Assembly: GCF_022458745.1 (NCBI RefSeq) | Contig: NZ_JAJJJF010000004.1 | Location: forward strand, 1-64,000 | Length of the DNA stretch: 64,000 bases | Source: Bacillus piscicola | GTDB lineage: Bacteria; Bacillota; Bacilli; Bacillales; Marinococcaceae | Reading direction: 5' to 3' | Shown here: piece by piece, positions 43,771 to 58,799 of the stretch | Numbering within the stretch: the first letter of the stretch is position 1 | Layout: each line of letters opens with the position of its first letter | Made by a program: the position numbers and the translations under genes | The notes under the pieces: model-generated | Database searches by the model: none | What the model saw: the letters and a program-made list of their open reading frames with translations, nothing else | What the model was told of the DNA's origin: nothing

Positions 43771-45102
43771 TTAGTTATGAGCGGTACGAAGAGCAGCAAG
43801 ATTCGGTTGCGTTTCATTTGCCGCTTCCAGTTCATTTTCATCGGGAACCGAAACACGTTCAATACGCGCTCCAAGTGATTGCAGCTTTTTATGAAAGTCA
43901 ACGTACCCGCGGTCCAAGTGCCGAAGCTCGGTGATTGCCGTTTCACCTTCTGCTACCAGGCCGGCTAAAATAAGTGCTGCTCCTGCGCGGAGATCGGTGG
44001 CGGCCACTTCTGCCCCTTGTAAACGTATGGGACCGGTGATAATGGCGGCACGGCCTTCAATTTTAATATTAGCATTCATCCGGCGGAACTCCTCGACGTG
44101 CATAAAGCGGTTCTCAAAAACGGTCTCGGTAATGACGGATGTACCTTTTGCCTGCGTGAGAAGTGCCATTAACTGTGCTTGCATATCTGTTGGAAATCCT
44201 GGATGAGGCATTGTTTTGATATCAACGGGCCGCAGGATATCTGGCCCAATAACGCGCATGCCGTTATCCTTTTCTTCAATAATGACGCCCATTTCTCTCA
44301 TCTTCGCAACAAGCGGGCGCAGATGTTCATGGAGAGCTCCTTCTACGAATACTTCCCCGCCGGTGATCGCGGCAGCAACCATAAAGGATCCTGCTTCAAT
44401 TCGGTCGGGAATAATGCTGTGCTCGGCACCATGCATACGGTCGACCCCTTCGATCCGAATCGTACCCGTGCCTGCTCCGCGAACTTTTGCGCCCATGGCA
44501 TTCAGGTAGTTGGCCAGATCGACGATTTCCGGTTCCTCTGCTACGTTTTCAAGCACTGTCGTTCCCTCAGCAAGAGTCGCAGCCATCATAATGTTCTCGG
44601 TTGCCCCGACACTTGGAAAATCCAAGTAAATCCGTGCTCCCTGCAGGCGCCCTTTCACAGTCGCTGCGATATAGCCACTGCCAATTTCAACTTCTGCTCC
44701 CATCGCTTCGAAGCCTTTTAGATGCTGATCAATTGGCCGTGAACCGATTGCGCATCCTCCTGGAAGGGCAATATGCGCACGTCCCTTTCTCGCTAAGAGT
44801 GGACCCATAACGAGGAAGGAGGCCCGCATTTGCCGAACATATTCAAAAGGGGCTTCTGTCCGCAGCGAACCTTGGGAATTAGCAGTGAATACTCCGTTCT
44901 CATACTGCACATCCGCATCCATATGAGCTAACACATTTTTCATCGTAAATACATCTGCTAAAGACGGGACATCATAGATGGTACTCGTTCCTTCTTCAGC
45001 AAGAAGAGAAGCGGCGATTACTGGCAATACAGCATTTTTGGCACCTTCTGCTTTTACACTGCCTTTTAGCCGCTTCCCTCCCCTCACTAATATTTTATCC
45101 AA
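43771..45102 (-). CDS. murA: UDP-N-acetylglucosamine 1-carboxyvinyltransferase MurA (443 aa)
   Basis: MurA makes the first committed step of peptidoglycan synthesis, transferring enolpyruvate to UDP-GlcNAc in the cytosol. The catalytic loop [13 protein letters not shown] has Cys117, the residue attacked by fosfomycin. [13 protein letters not shown] and the C-terminal [17 protein letters not shown] are typical of EPSP-synthase-like domains. The position between atpC/ywzB and spoIID matches B. subtilis murAA. The C-terminus is extended by about 20 residues of non-conserved sequence. The start has a strong GGAGG site. Confidence 0.97.
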   Translation of the reverse strand: MDKILVRGGKRLKGSVKAEGAKNAVLPVIAASLLAEEGTSTIYDVPSLADVFTMKNVLAHMDADVQYENGVFTANSQGSLRTEAPFEYVRQMRASFLVMGPLLARKGRAHIALPGGCAIGSRPIDQHLKGFEAMGAEVEIGSGYIAATVKGRLQGARIYLDFPSVGATENIMMAATLAEGTTVLENVAEEPEIVDLANYLNAMGAKVRGAGTGTIRIEGVDRMHGAEHSIIPDRIEAGSFMVAAAITGGEVFVEGALHEHLRPLVAKMREMGVIIEEKDNGMRVIGPDILRPVDIKTMPHPGFPTDMQAQLMALLTQAKGTSVITETVFENRFMHVEEFRRMNANIKIEGRAAIITGPIRLQGAEVAATDLRAGAALILAGLVAEGETAITELRHLDRGYVDFHKKLQSLGARIERVSVPDENELEAANETQPNLAALRTAHN

Positions 45103-45129
45103 CGTATTCCCCTCCGCGTCCGTTTATTG

Positions 45130-45318
45130 TTACTGCGTATATTCATTCTTTTTACGTTTAGATAGCTTTCCTGCCCGCTGAACCATTTTAAAAAAGACAG
45201 GGTTTTTGTCTCGCTTTACTATATACATATTCATTAGTCTAAATAGGCGTTCCCTGTCCTTCTTTGAAACGGGCGCCCAATCTTTGGTGCATTTTCTGTC
45301 GCTGTCATCAAAGTGCAT
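45130..45318 (-). CDS. Possible small basic protein upstream of murA (62 aa)
   Basis: A short lysine/arginine-rich frame (KKDRERLFRLMNMYIVKRDKNPVFFKMVQRAGKLSKRKKNE) ends 27 bases before murA on the same strand. There is no Shine-Dalgarno before its ATG; indeed the AAAGGAGG nearby is on the other strand. The composition looks protein-like but no family is recognised. It may be spurious. Confidence 0.3.
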   Translation of the reverse strand: MHFDDSDRKCTKDWAPVSKKDRERLFRLMNMYIVKRDKNPVFFKMVQRAGKLSKRKKNEYTQ

Positions 45319-45588
45319 TGATGCTGAAAGGAGGTTATAAAAAAAAGGCGGATATCCTATGTTTTTCTAACCCAGCCAATGTGCGGAAAAGCAATAAGGC
45401 TGTCGTTCGCTTTTTAAAATCGGGAGATACTGGGACATACATTCCCGGACCTTTTTATCACTAAACCTATCCCATCATGTCATTAGATTTTCGAATTTCT
45501 TCTTATTATTCATTTTCACCTATGTGGACAAGTTCATACATGGAAGATCTAGGGATACACACGAGCTAGTTCGAGTCACTTTTTCCCA

Positions 45589-45819
45589 TCAAAATAAATA
45601 CCGGAGCATTAGTGAAACGTCCAGATAATCTAGAAAAAATGAACTTACGAGATGACTGATTGCCACTGTGATAAAAATCATCAACAACTTAGCCTTCGAT
45701 CCTGACGGGTTGCGCACGAATACGTCAAAGCGAAACGTCTGCAAGCTCCACCAGACGATGACTAAAAAAAAGAGGTTCACGAGAATATGTAATAACGCTT
45801 CCTGTCCTTCAGGGTGCAT
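45589..45819 (-). CDS. ywzB: DUF1146 membrane protein YwzB (76 aa)
   Basis: Two membrane helices: GQEALLHILVNLFFLVIVWW and AKLLMIFITVAISHLVSSFFL, with SLQTFRFDVF between and DYLDVSLMLRYLF at the end, the DUF1146/YwzB pattern. The ATG at 45819 follows TTAGGAGTTTTGGAG; longer upstream starts are not supported. In B. subtilis ywzB likewise lies between atpC and murAA. Function unknown. Array 6 separates it from atpC here. Confidence 0.88.
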   Translation of the reverse strand: MHPEGQEALLHILVNLFFLVIVWWSLQTFRFDVFVRNPSGSKAKLLMIFITVAISHLVSSFFLDYLDVSLMLRYLF

Positions 45820-46163
45820 CTCCAAAACTCCTAACACTCTGCCCCAATTACACACACAACTCGAACAATATCTTAGGGCATTTTGTCGATCTCTAAAAGA
45901 GGAAATAGGCCTAAAAATTAATGCGACCCGCCTGTAAGCGTCCAGAGAGGCCAAAAATGCTCCCTTTCTATTGTATACTACTTTGGCAAATTTTTGGTGT
46001 AAAATTATGATATTTTTACGGTATTGTTACAAATGATGCGGTTAATGTAACATATTTGTAATAATAAAGGGGCTGTTTTCAACATATCTTACAAACTGGC
46101 TGGGAACAATCATCAAATGGTAATGGTAAGAGTGGGCATGCAGAACCGACGCTGTTCATGAGA
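45820..46163. other. Upstream region of ywzB
   Basis: AT-rich sequence with TTACAAAT (near 46026) and ATTTGTAA (near 46052) as an inverted pair; it may hold the ywzB promoter (TACAAT near 45978 on the minus strand without a clear -35). No gene is supported. Confidence 0.35.
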
Positions 46164-46330
46164 CCTGTTTTGACTCGGTTCAGCACATTTCTAGTCTTGT
46201 GAAGCGATCCTGAGACCAGGTTGGACCTGTTCTAGCCCATTTTGGTCTTATGAAGACGCCATAAGACCAAATTAGAACCGCTCTTGCTCATTTTTGGTCT
46301 TATGAAGTGTCCGTGAGTAATTTATTCCTA
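46164..46330. repeat. Variant 52-bp units with GGTCTTATG hairpins, at the edge of array 6
   Basis: Three related units, at about 46164-46226, 46227-46278 and 46279-46330; the last two are exactly 52 bases. The middle unit has a perfect 12-bp inverted pair TTTGGTCTTATG (46241-46252) and CATAAGACCAAA (46260-46271). The sequence differs from the GACGTC-type units but the period is the same and they join array 6 directly. Confidence 0.8.
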
Positions 46331-47105
46331 ATGATGTCTTTCTTTTTCACATCGTTCATTTTCACAGCGTCATACTTCCCGTGTAATGGCATTGTTTTCT
46401 AGATTGTTCTTTTTCACGACTTCAAACAGGTTCTATGGTGCTGTTAATTTCCAGGGCTCTCTTTTTCACAACGCCATACAACTCGTATGGCGGCGTTATT
46501 TTTCAACGAGCAATGTTTCGCGGCATCATACTAGCGCTATGTGGTCATTATTTTTCAGTATGCCCTTTTTCATGGCGTGATTCACTTGCTATGATGCTGT
46601 TATTTTTCGTTGCTCTCTTTTTCGTGGCGTCATACGACCTTTGTGGTGTCGTTATTTTCCTGTGTGTGCTTTTTCGCAACGTCATATCAGTGCTATGTGG
46701 TTGTTATTTTATAAAGTGCATGTTTTCACGGCATCATACAATCTCTATGGGGCGGTTATGTTTCAGATAAAGCTTTTTCATGACATCATACAGCCCTTAT
46801 GATGTCGTTTTTTTCCTGTGTGTGCTTTTTCGCAGCGTCATAACAGTGCTATATGGTTGTTATTTTATAAAGTGTATGTTTTCACGGCATCATACAATCT
46901 CTATGGGGCGGTTATGTTTCAGACAAAGCTTTTTCATGACATCATACAGCCCTTATGATGTCGTTTTTTTCCTGTGTATGCTTTTTCGCAACGTCATATC
47001 AGTGCTATATGGTTGTTATTTTATAAAGTGCATGTTTTCACGGCATCATACAATCTCTATGGGCCGGTTAATTTTCAGAGTGCGGTGTTTGAGGACGTCA
47101 TACCT
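46331..47105 (+). repeat. 52-bp hairpin repeat array 6 with a 156-bp higher-order period
   Basis: Right-arm positions 46435, 46487, 46539, 46591, 46643, 46695, 46747, 46799 and 46851 are each 52 bases apart. The tract CCTGTGTGTG-CTTTTTCGC begins at 46659, 46815 and (as CCTGTGTATG) 46971, three copies at 156 bases. One unit has CGCCAT/ATGGCG arms. It separates ywzB from atpC, splitting a conserved gene pair. Confidence 0.92.
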
Positions 47106-47176
47106 GCTCACTAACACTAACCGCCGCCCGCTCTTTCTAAATGACAGTTGTCTTTTTTTAGGGAGGCAGCAGGTAC

Positions 47177-47217
47177 AAAAAAGCTGTTCTGATCCGTTTT
47201 CACGTTCAGAACAGCTT
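47177..47217 (-). terminator. Terminator of the atp operon
   Basis: On the minus strand AAGCTGTTCTGA and TCAGAACAGCTT pair over 12 bases and are followed by a T-run (TTTTTTG). It lies 70 bases after atpC. Confidence 0.93.
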
Positions 47218-47287
47218 TTCGTTTATATCCGGCTGGCTTGTTATGAAAACGGGCCGGGTTGTCTCTCATTTTATATGGGCCTGCTCT

Positions 47288-47701
<414 letters not shown>

Positions 47702-47717
47702 TTACCAGCATTCCTCT

Positions 47718-49145
<1,428 letters not shown>

Positions 49146-49170
49146 CTAAATCATACGTTCCATCTATCTA

Positions 49171-50064
<894 letters not shown>

Positions 50065-50106
50065 TCAGGGCGTTCCTCGTTAAGAAGCCCTCACCTTAAT
50101 CATTTA

Positions 50107-51618
<1,512 letters not shown>

Positions 51619-51637
51619 TTACGTTCACCCCTATCTT

Positions 51638-52692
<1,055 letters not shown>

Positions 52693-52759
52693 TCATACAA
52701 AAGGAATGGCGAAGTTTGTTAGTTCTGACTCCGCCACTTCAAGAGGTAATGTAGTATCC

Positions 52760-52987
<228 letters not shown>

Positions 52988-53046
52988 TTAATATAATTAA
53001 TAGTTTTTGGCTGTCTTTCTACATTTCCTGCTTGCCAGCTTATCAT

Positions 53047-53161
53047 CGCTCTGGGCGGATGCTTTCCGCGGGCAACGCCTCAGCCTCCTCAACCTACCAT
53101 GCAGGTTTGCGGGGTCTTCAGCTGTTGCTTTTCCCGCTGGAGTCAACGCCCGACGCTCTGT
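53047..53161 (-). repeat. Structured repeat element, short copy inside the atp operon
   Basis: A 115-bp copy with the same ends as the element at 13.2 kb and 62.2 kb: minus-strand GACTCCAGCGGGAAAAGC at one side and GCCCGCGGAAAGCATCCGCC at the other. An inner hairpin AACCT/AGGTT lies near 53089-53106. Because it lies between atpB and atpE, it must be transcribed as part of the atp mRNA. Confidence 0.85.
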
Positions 53162-53246
53162 AAGCATAGAGAAAGCAACAAACATTACGAAAGAGCCTTC
53201 ATTTTTATGGGCTGTTCGTGTGGAACAGTCCGTTAGTTCCTGTGAA

Positions 53247-53996
<750 letters not shown>

Positions 53997-54044
53997 CTAA
54001 TCTTTTTGAAGCCGGACTCTCGCTCAATGGTCTCCTTTTCCCCT

Positions 54045-54416
54045 CTACTCTTTGAGTTTAATTTGCGTTAAAGAGTGGAATAAAATAAGGATATAAGGTG
54101 TCATAATACCGACGACAAGTCCCGCAATGTGAAATGATTCAGGATAGCGGATGATAAGAACCGCCGCAAGCACTCCTGTCGCAAGGCGCGACAGCATCCC
54201 AAATGTAAAAGCCTGCTTCCCTTGTTCTGCTGCTTCACCGAGCTTCTTAACATCGCGATACATGCTCCAAAGGTTGAAAAGACCAATGAGTGCTCCCACC
54301 CCTAAACTAAAAAAAAGCAGTGAATAAGGAGTGAATGCCCAGCCGAGCACGTATAAGGCTAAAGCATACAGCGTTAACTGAACGTATGTCCTGACATGTT
54401 CTCCGAAAGACTTCAT
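54045..54416 (-). CDS. atpI: ATP synthase accessory protein AtpI (123 aa)
   Basis: Four membrane helices (LTLYALALYVLGWAF, LLFFSLGVGALIGLFNLWSM, RLATGVLAAVLIIRY, IAGLVVGIMTPYILILF), the AtpI pattern, a factor that helps c-ring assembly and, with AtpZ, has been linked to Mg2+ transport. Its start overlaps the end of atpZ by four bases. Confidence 0.9.
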   Translation of the reverse strand: MKSFGEHVRTYVQLTLYALALYVLGWAFTPYSLLFFSLGVGALIGLFNLWSMYRDVKKLGEAAEQGKQAFTFGMLSRLATGVLAAVLIIRYPESFHIAGLVVGIMTPYILILFHSLTQIKLKE

Positions 54417-54628
54417 TCTTCACCGTCCCCTACTTGTCCGAGCAGACGGACCAGTCCGTACACCCCGGCCCCAAGTCCGGACAGGAGACCTATTATGAGA
54501 AACAAAGGTTCGGTTCCAGTCCTTTCGTCCAGCCATTTCCCGCCGAAGATGCCTATTAAAAGCGGGCCTACCAGATAAGATAAAATTGCAGAGGTTAAAG
54601 CCATAGCTTGAAACGGCTTTTTCGCCAT
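54413..54628 (-). CDS. atpZ: AtpZ-like membrane protein, first gene of the atp operon (71 aa)
   Basis: Two membrane helices: AMALTSAILSYLVGPLLIGIFGGKWLDERTGTEPLFLIIG and LLSGLGAGVYGLVRLL, the AtpZ/AtpI family pattern with the W-x-D-x-x motif. An atpZ gene just before atpI is characteristic of alkaliphilic Bacillus such as B. pseudofirmus OF4, where AtpZ has been linked to Mg2+ supply for ATP synthase. Good GGAGGCAGGCTGGT site ahead of the ATG. Confidence 0.88.
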   Translation of the reverse strand: MAKKPFQAMALTSAILSYLVGPLLIGIFGGKWLDERTGTEPLFLIIGLLSGLGAGVYGLVRLLGQVGDGEE

Positions 54629-54793
54629 ACCAGCCTGCCTCCATCCGCATCATTTTGGGTGTATTACGTAAGGAATCCAATCTGTTAGCTGCCACCGCAG
54701 ATATGGTCTGGTTATACATTCCGCTGACACGCCCGCGCAAGTTTTCCATTTGTCGGTGATGAGAGTATGTAAATCCCTCACATACCCTTTGTA

Positions 54794-54822
54794 ATCGTAC
54801 AATAGTCGACATCTTATGTCAA
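54794..54822 (-). promoter_or_regulatory. Sigma-A promoter of the atp operon
   Basis: On the minus strand TTGACA (54822-54817) and TACGAT (54799-54794) are exactly 17 bases apart, about 165 bases before the atpZ start. The -35 is perfect; the -10 differs from TATAAT at two positions. The transcript would start near 54787. Confidence 0.85.
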
Positions 54823-54938
54823 TCAGTGTTAGAAGGTTTTTTTCCTTGCTGTACCAAGGGTTCCCGCCTATTTGATTTGTGACTATTACGTGACAATTAA
54901 TCTTTTTTACACCTGTTGTGTAAAAGTCATCTAGAAAA

Positions 54939-54960
54939 GGCCAGATTTTGTTAATCTGGC
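54939..54960. terminator. Hairpin upstream of the atp promoter
   Basis: GCCAGATT and AATCTGGC pair exactly around a short loop; CTTTTC follows on the minus strand. It could end transcripts arriving from the protease gene before the atp promoter. The gap 54629-55592 otherwise contains repeats and no gene. Confidence 0.6.
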
Positions 54961-55059
54961 TCTTTATCAAGGATGTTAATTTGCCCTTCAGGAGGTCGCT
55001 TTTACCTACAAGGCAGAAGGGCGACACCCGTTCGAGACTTCACTTACACTCGTTCCACT

Positions 55060-55195
55060 GTGTCTTCTTTTGCCGCGGATAACACTTCAGCCTCGGGCCT
55101 ACAGGATGGAGGCATGTACCGTTGCAACAGAACGTCGTGAAATTAGGTTGCCTTCCTTTCACCCAGATCTGTGAGGCCTTACTTACACACGATGT
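55060..55195 (-). repeat. Structured repeat element, degenerate copy
   Basis: Sequence similar to the 13.2 kb copy: CCTCGGGCCTACAGGATG, then GTTGC...AACGTCGTG and TTAGGTTGCCTTCCTTTCA-CCAG. The loop AGGAT in CCTAC-AGGAT-GGAGG is kept but the stem has a mismatch, and the outer GCGGAAAGC end is eroded. Confidence 0.65.
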
Positions 55196-55204
55196 GTTGG
55201 TTCT

Positions 55205-55495
55205 GCGTTGTTCCGCTTGGTATGGGGTCTCTATTTTTCGGACCCAGCTATTTCATGGCGCCATTGAACCTCAATGATGTCATTATTTCTCAACCTATGC
55301 TATTTCACAGCTTCAACCAGGTGCTATGACGGCGTTATTCATGAGCACGTGCTTTTTCGCGACGTCTTACGCCGGCTATGGGGGCCCTATTTCTCAGACT
55401 CCGCTATTTCATGGCGTCATCGAACCTCAGTGATGTCATTATTTCTCAACCTATGCTATTTCACAGCTTCAACCGGGTGCTATGATGTCGTATAA
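55205..55495 (+). repeat. 52-bp hairpin repeat array 7, short, with 156-bp repeat
   Basis: Five to six units. The tract CCTCAATGATGTCATTATTT at 55269 recurs as CCTCAGTGATGTC at 55425, exactly 156 bases on, with the units between matching in order. It adjoins the degenerate structured repeat and the end of the protease gene. Confidence 0.87.
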
Positions 55496-55592
55496 GATCA
55501 CCCCCCTCATTTTCACAGGCGTAGCCGACCTACGCATGAGTCGTCCGCCTTCCGTTTCAATCAACTATGCGCCAGCATTCCTTTCCCATTTT

Positions 55593-57878
55593 TTAAGGTT
55601 CGTTTATTTTTGTTTTTTCTAGCGATATAAATGTCTCGAGGACGTCTTCCTGGTTTCCGGCGCGGGCGTATACGACGGCGCGGTACCGTCCTTCTGGAAC
55701 TGGTAATTCGTCAGCGGTTAGTGTTTTTTGGTAGAGGCCTGGTTTAATATCATGCTCTTGATCAAGAACCCCGAGGTACGTGTACGTGTCTGGTTCGTAG
55801 AGAGCTATTTCAATCTCTTCCGCACCTCCCGGCATATACATTTCATACTGAAAAGCGTTCGTATGTCCGATGGGCTGCAAGTCAAACGCTCCGATTCGCG
55901 GGTAGTTTGGTTCATTAATAAATAGCAGATACGGCACCTTAATCGCTTCCGTGCCTCCGTGAATCGTCAGGTCACCGCTTAGCTCTTTATAATCCACGAC
56001 ACCGGCTTCAATGTCTAAACGAATGTCTGCCGTTTTTTTCTCGCCTGGCTTCACCGTGACTTGGTGTGGATAGTCCCATTTCACGCCGAGAAGACGATCT
56101 TCATCCATACGCAAACGGTACGTTTTTGTTTTTTTCGAGTGGTTTTCGAGCACGATTTTTTCTGTATGGGTTGTTTCTTTTTCATCCATCGTCCAGACGC
56201 CGAATGACAGCGTTCCTGGATAGGCGAGCGTGTCGGTACGCAGTGCTTTTTCCATGTCGACGCGGCCGGCACCTTGTACAAACGGCGGGTATTCCTGGTC
56301 TTTTTCATCCGTCAGGGCAATAGCCGTGTTCATGAGAGCTGCTTTAATTTGCACAGGCTCCCAGTCAGGGTGTGCTTGTTTGACTAACGCCGCTGCTCCC
56401 GCAATGTGAGGAGCGGCCATGCTCGTTCCATTTAAAGGAAGGTAGCCATTCGGAACCGTACTAGTTATGTCCACACCTGGTGCCACGATATCCGGTTTTA
56501 TTTTCCACGACCGGGTAACAGGACCCCTCGAACTGAAAAATGCCATATGGTCGGTTTCTTCTTTTAAAATAGTGCGGAGTACGGTTGGATTCGCACTTTC
56601 CTTTGCTTTTTCCGTAATCGCTTCGCGTAGAATCTCCCCATGCTCACGCGTCAGGCTGACCGCCGGAATCGTTTCCGGATTTTCGATGCCGACCGAGAAA
56701 TCACCTGCTACGTTGTTGTAAAGAAGCACGGCTGCTGCTCCTGCTTTGCGGGCGTTCACGATCTTGCGTACTAATGGGATGCCGCCGCGCTCAATGAGTA
56801 CCGCCTTCCCGTTGACGGCTTCGAGGTCTTCTGCAAGGCCAAGCCCTCCGTTTACAAGCGGCAGATCACGTTGAAACTGCCAGGGAACCGTGCCTTGAAC
56901 CGGTTTTATCCCGATAGAAAGTTCCGGTTCGTCAAATAACGTGAGCACCGGCTTCCGCAATGGCGGAATAGAAGCCCCGACGGAAATGGCCTTTTCCGCG
57001 GTTCCCGGTGAGCCGACACTCCACATCGATGGTCCACTGTTTCCGTTTGAAGTAACCGTCACAATTCCTGCTTCCACTGCTTTGTCAAGAGCATTGCTTG
57101 TCGGCCAATCGGGACCGTTGATGGGATTGCCGAGTGATAAGTTTAAAATATCAACGTCGTCTTCGATCGCTTTTTCAATTGCTGCAATAATTTGTTCGGT
57201 GGAGCCTTGCCCGCCAGGACCTAGCGCCCGGTACATATAAATGTCTGCATCAGGGGCCACACCACGCATCGATCCATTGGCTGCGATAATGCCGGCGACG
57301 TGGGTACCGTGAAAGGTTGGTTTTCCGTCCGGACCTTTACCTTCCAAGGGATCGTCATCGTTTTCGACAAAATCATAGCCGCCTTTGTAGTTACGAGACA
57401 GATCCGGATGATTGTAGTCGATCCCCGTATCAATGATCCCCACTTTGATGCCTTTTCCGGTTAACCCGTCTCCATGTTTATCCCGCTGCCGGCGGACGGC
57501 TTCCGCACCAATAAACGGAACACTGTCTTCAAGCGATGGCTGGTAAGCCGTTGACCTGTCAGCGCGCTTGACTCCTTCCAACCTTGTAAGAAGAGACAGC
57601 GGTGTGTTTTTTATTTTTACAGCCAAGCCCTTCACTGATTCATACGAATGAAGAATTTGCATGTCTGGGTATATTTCCCGTAAGCGGCTGCGGACGGTAT
57701 TCAGATCGCTCCCGTCCTCCAACGTGAGAATCGCCGTGTCCCCGGCACCGTCAGCACGCGCCGTTTGTGTAGTCAAACCGGTATAAAGATTAGCCATACA
57801 TATCACGATACAAAGGAGGATTTGCCAAACTTGTTGTTGTCGCTTCTTATGAGTAGACATGACGCTCGTTCTTTTCAT
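55593..57878 (-). CDS. Secreted subtilase with PA-domain insert, Vpr-like (761 aa)
   Basis: After a signal peptide (to about residue 42) and propeptide, the catalytic triad is complete: Asp150 in VGIIDTGID, His190 in FHGTHVAG, Ser486 in LNGTSMAAP, and Asn280. Between His and Ser a PA domain is inserted (about residues 310-440, VNGKAVLIERGGIPLVRK), the arrangement of Vpr/C5a-type subtilases, which act on larger substrates. The C-terminal third has a beta-sandwich domain (KPGEKKTADIRLDIEAGVVDYKELSGDLTIHG) and no SLH motif, so it is probably free in the medium. AGGAGGAAAATAA precedes the ATG. Array 7 follows. Confidence 0.92.
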   Translation of the reverse strand: MKRTSVMSTHKKRQQQVWQILLCIVICMANLYTGLTTQTARADGAGDTAILTLEDGSDLNTVRSRLREIYPDMQILHSYESVKGLAVKIKNTPLSLLTRLEGVKRADRSTAYQPSLEDSVPFIGAEAVRRQRDKHGDGLTGKGIKVGIIDTGIDYNHPDLSRNYKGGYDFVENDDDPLEGKGPDGKPTFHGTHVAGIIAANGSMRGVAPDADIYMYRALGPGGQGSTEQIIAAIEKAIEDDVDILNLSLGNPINGPDWPTSNALDKAVEAGIVTVTSNGNSGPSMWSVGSPGTAEKAISVGASIPPLRKPVLTLFDEPELSIGIKPVQGTVPWQFQRDLPLVNGGLGLAEDLEAVNGKAVLIERGGIPLVRKIVNARKAGAAAVLLYNNVAGDFSVGIENPETIPAVSLTREHGEILREAITEKAKESANPTVLRTILKEETDHMAFFSSRGPVTRSWKIKPDIVAPGVDITSTVPNGYLPLNGTSMAAPHIAGAAALVKQAHPDWEPVQIKAALMNTAIALTDEKDQEYPPFVQGAGRVDMEKALRTDTLAYPGTLSFGVWTMDEKETTHTEKIVLENHSKKTKTYRLRMDEDRLLGVKWDYPHQVTVKPGEKKTADIRLDIEAGVVDYKELSGDLTIHGGTEAIKVPYLLFINEPNYPRIGAFDLQPIGHTNAFQYEMYMPGGAEEIEIALYEPDTYTYLGVLDQEHDIKPGLYQKTLTADELPVPEGRYRAVVYARAGNQEDVLETFISLEKTKINEP

Positions 57879-57974
57879 TTATTTTCCTCCTGCTGAAAGT
57901 TCTTCGCTTTCATTTAGATTGCAGCAAAAAGGAAAATGTATGAGTGAGAAATGATGGAATGCGGCTTTGCGAAC

Positions 57975-58006
57975 AAAAAAAGCATGGAAAGTGTTTCTCT
58001 CCATGC
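57975..58006 (-). terminator. Terminator of upp
   Basis: On the minus strand GCATGGA and TCCATGC enclose a loop and are followed by seven Ts, 15 bases after the upp stop. Confidence 0.92.
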
Positions 58007-58020
58007 CATGAATGTACTGC

Positions 58021-58650
58021 TTATTTGGTGCCGAACAACCGGTCTCCGGCATCGCCAAGCCCAGGGATGATATAGCCTTTTTCATTTAACTTCTCATCAA
58101 GAGCAGCCAAATAAATATCGACATCCGGGTGAAAGTCTTGCATCATTTTCACGCCTTCGGGAGCGGCAATTAAGCACATTAACTTAATGTTCGAAGCCCC
58201 GCGCTTTTTCAAACTGTTGATCGCTTCTACGGCCGATCCTCCTGTCGCAAGCATCGGGTCAACGACGATAAATTCACGTTCTTCGACATCACTCGGGAGT
58301 TTTGCGTAGTATTCGACCGGTTTCAGCGTTTCCGGGTCCCGGTATAATCCGATGTGACCGACTTTTGCGGCTGGAATTAAATTTAATACCCCATCTGACA
58401 TGCCAAGCCCAGCACGCAAAATCGGCACAATCCCTAACTTTTTCCCGGCTAGTGCGTGGGACTTTGACGGTCCGACCGGCGTTTCTACCGTTACTTCTTC
58501 GAGAGGTAAATGACGGGTAATTTCAAACGCCATCAGTGTGGCAACTTCATTTACGAGCTCGCGAAACTCCTTCGTACCTGTCGAGATGTCGCGAATAAAG
58601 GTAAGTTTATGCTGAATTAATGGATGATCTAACACGTGCACTTTTCCCAT
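58021..58650 (-). CDS. upp: Uracil phosphoribosyltransferase (209 aa)
   Basis: Upp salvages uracil with PRPP to UMP in the cytosol. The PRPP-binding loop [15 protein letters not shown] and the C-terminal [18 protein letters not shown], which contacts uracil, are typical; length is normal. AAGGAG precedes the ATG. Array 8 lies upstream, between it and glyA. Confidence 0.97.
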   Translation of the reverse strand: MGKVHVLDHPLIQHKLTFIRDISTGTKEFRELVNEVATLMAFEITRHLPLEEVTVETPVGPSKSHALAGKKLGIVPILRAGLGMSDGVLNLIPAAKVGHIGLYRDPETLKPVEYYAKLPSDVEEREFIVVDPMLATGGSAVEAINSLKKRGASNIKLMCLIAAPEGVKMMQDFHPDVDIYLAALDEKLNEKGYIIPGLGDAGDRLFGTK

Positions 58651-58799
58651 AAAAAAAATCGGCTCCTTCGCTCCGCTGTTTTACGTTCATTTTTCACTTC
58701 ATTGCCTGCAAGTAAGTTTGTCTTTTTGAATTCTATCGAAAAATGGGGGATCCTTCAAGGTGCTTGATGAAAAGGTTTTTCTCATAGGTGCGCAAATAG

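Noticed and set aside
45264-45464. 66-residue plus-strand frame upstream of murA with a nearby AAAGGAGG
   Set aside because: The ribosome-like site lies inside the frame rather than before its start, no start codon is well spaced after it, and the translation resembles no protein family.
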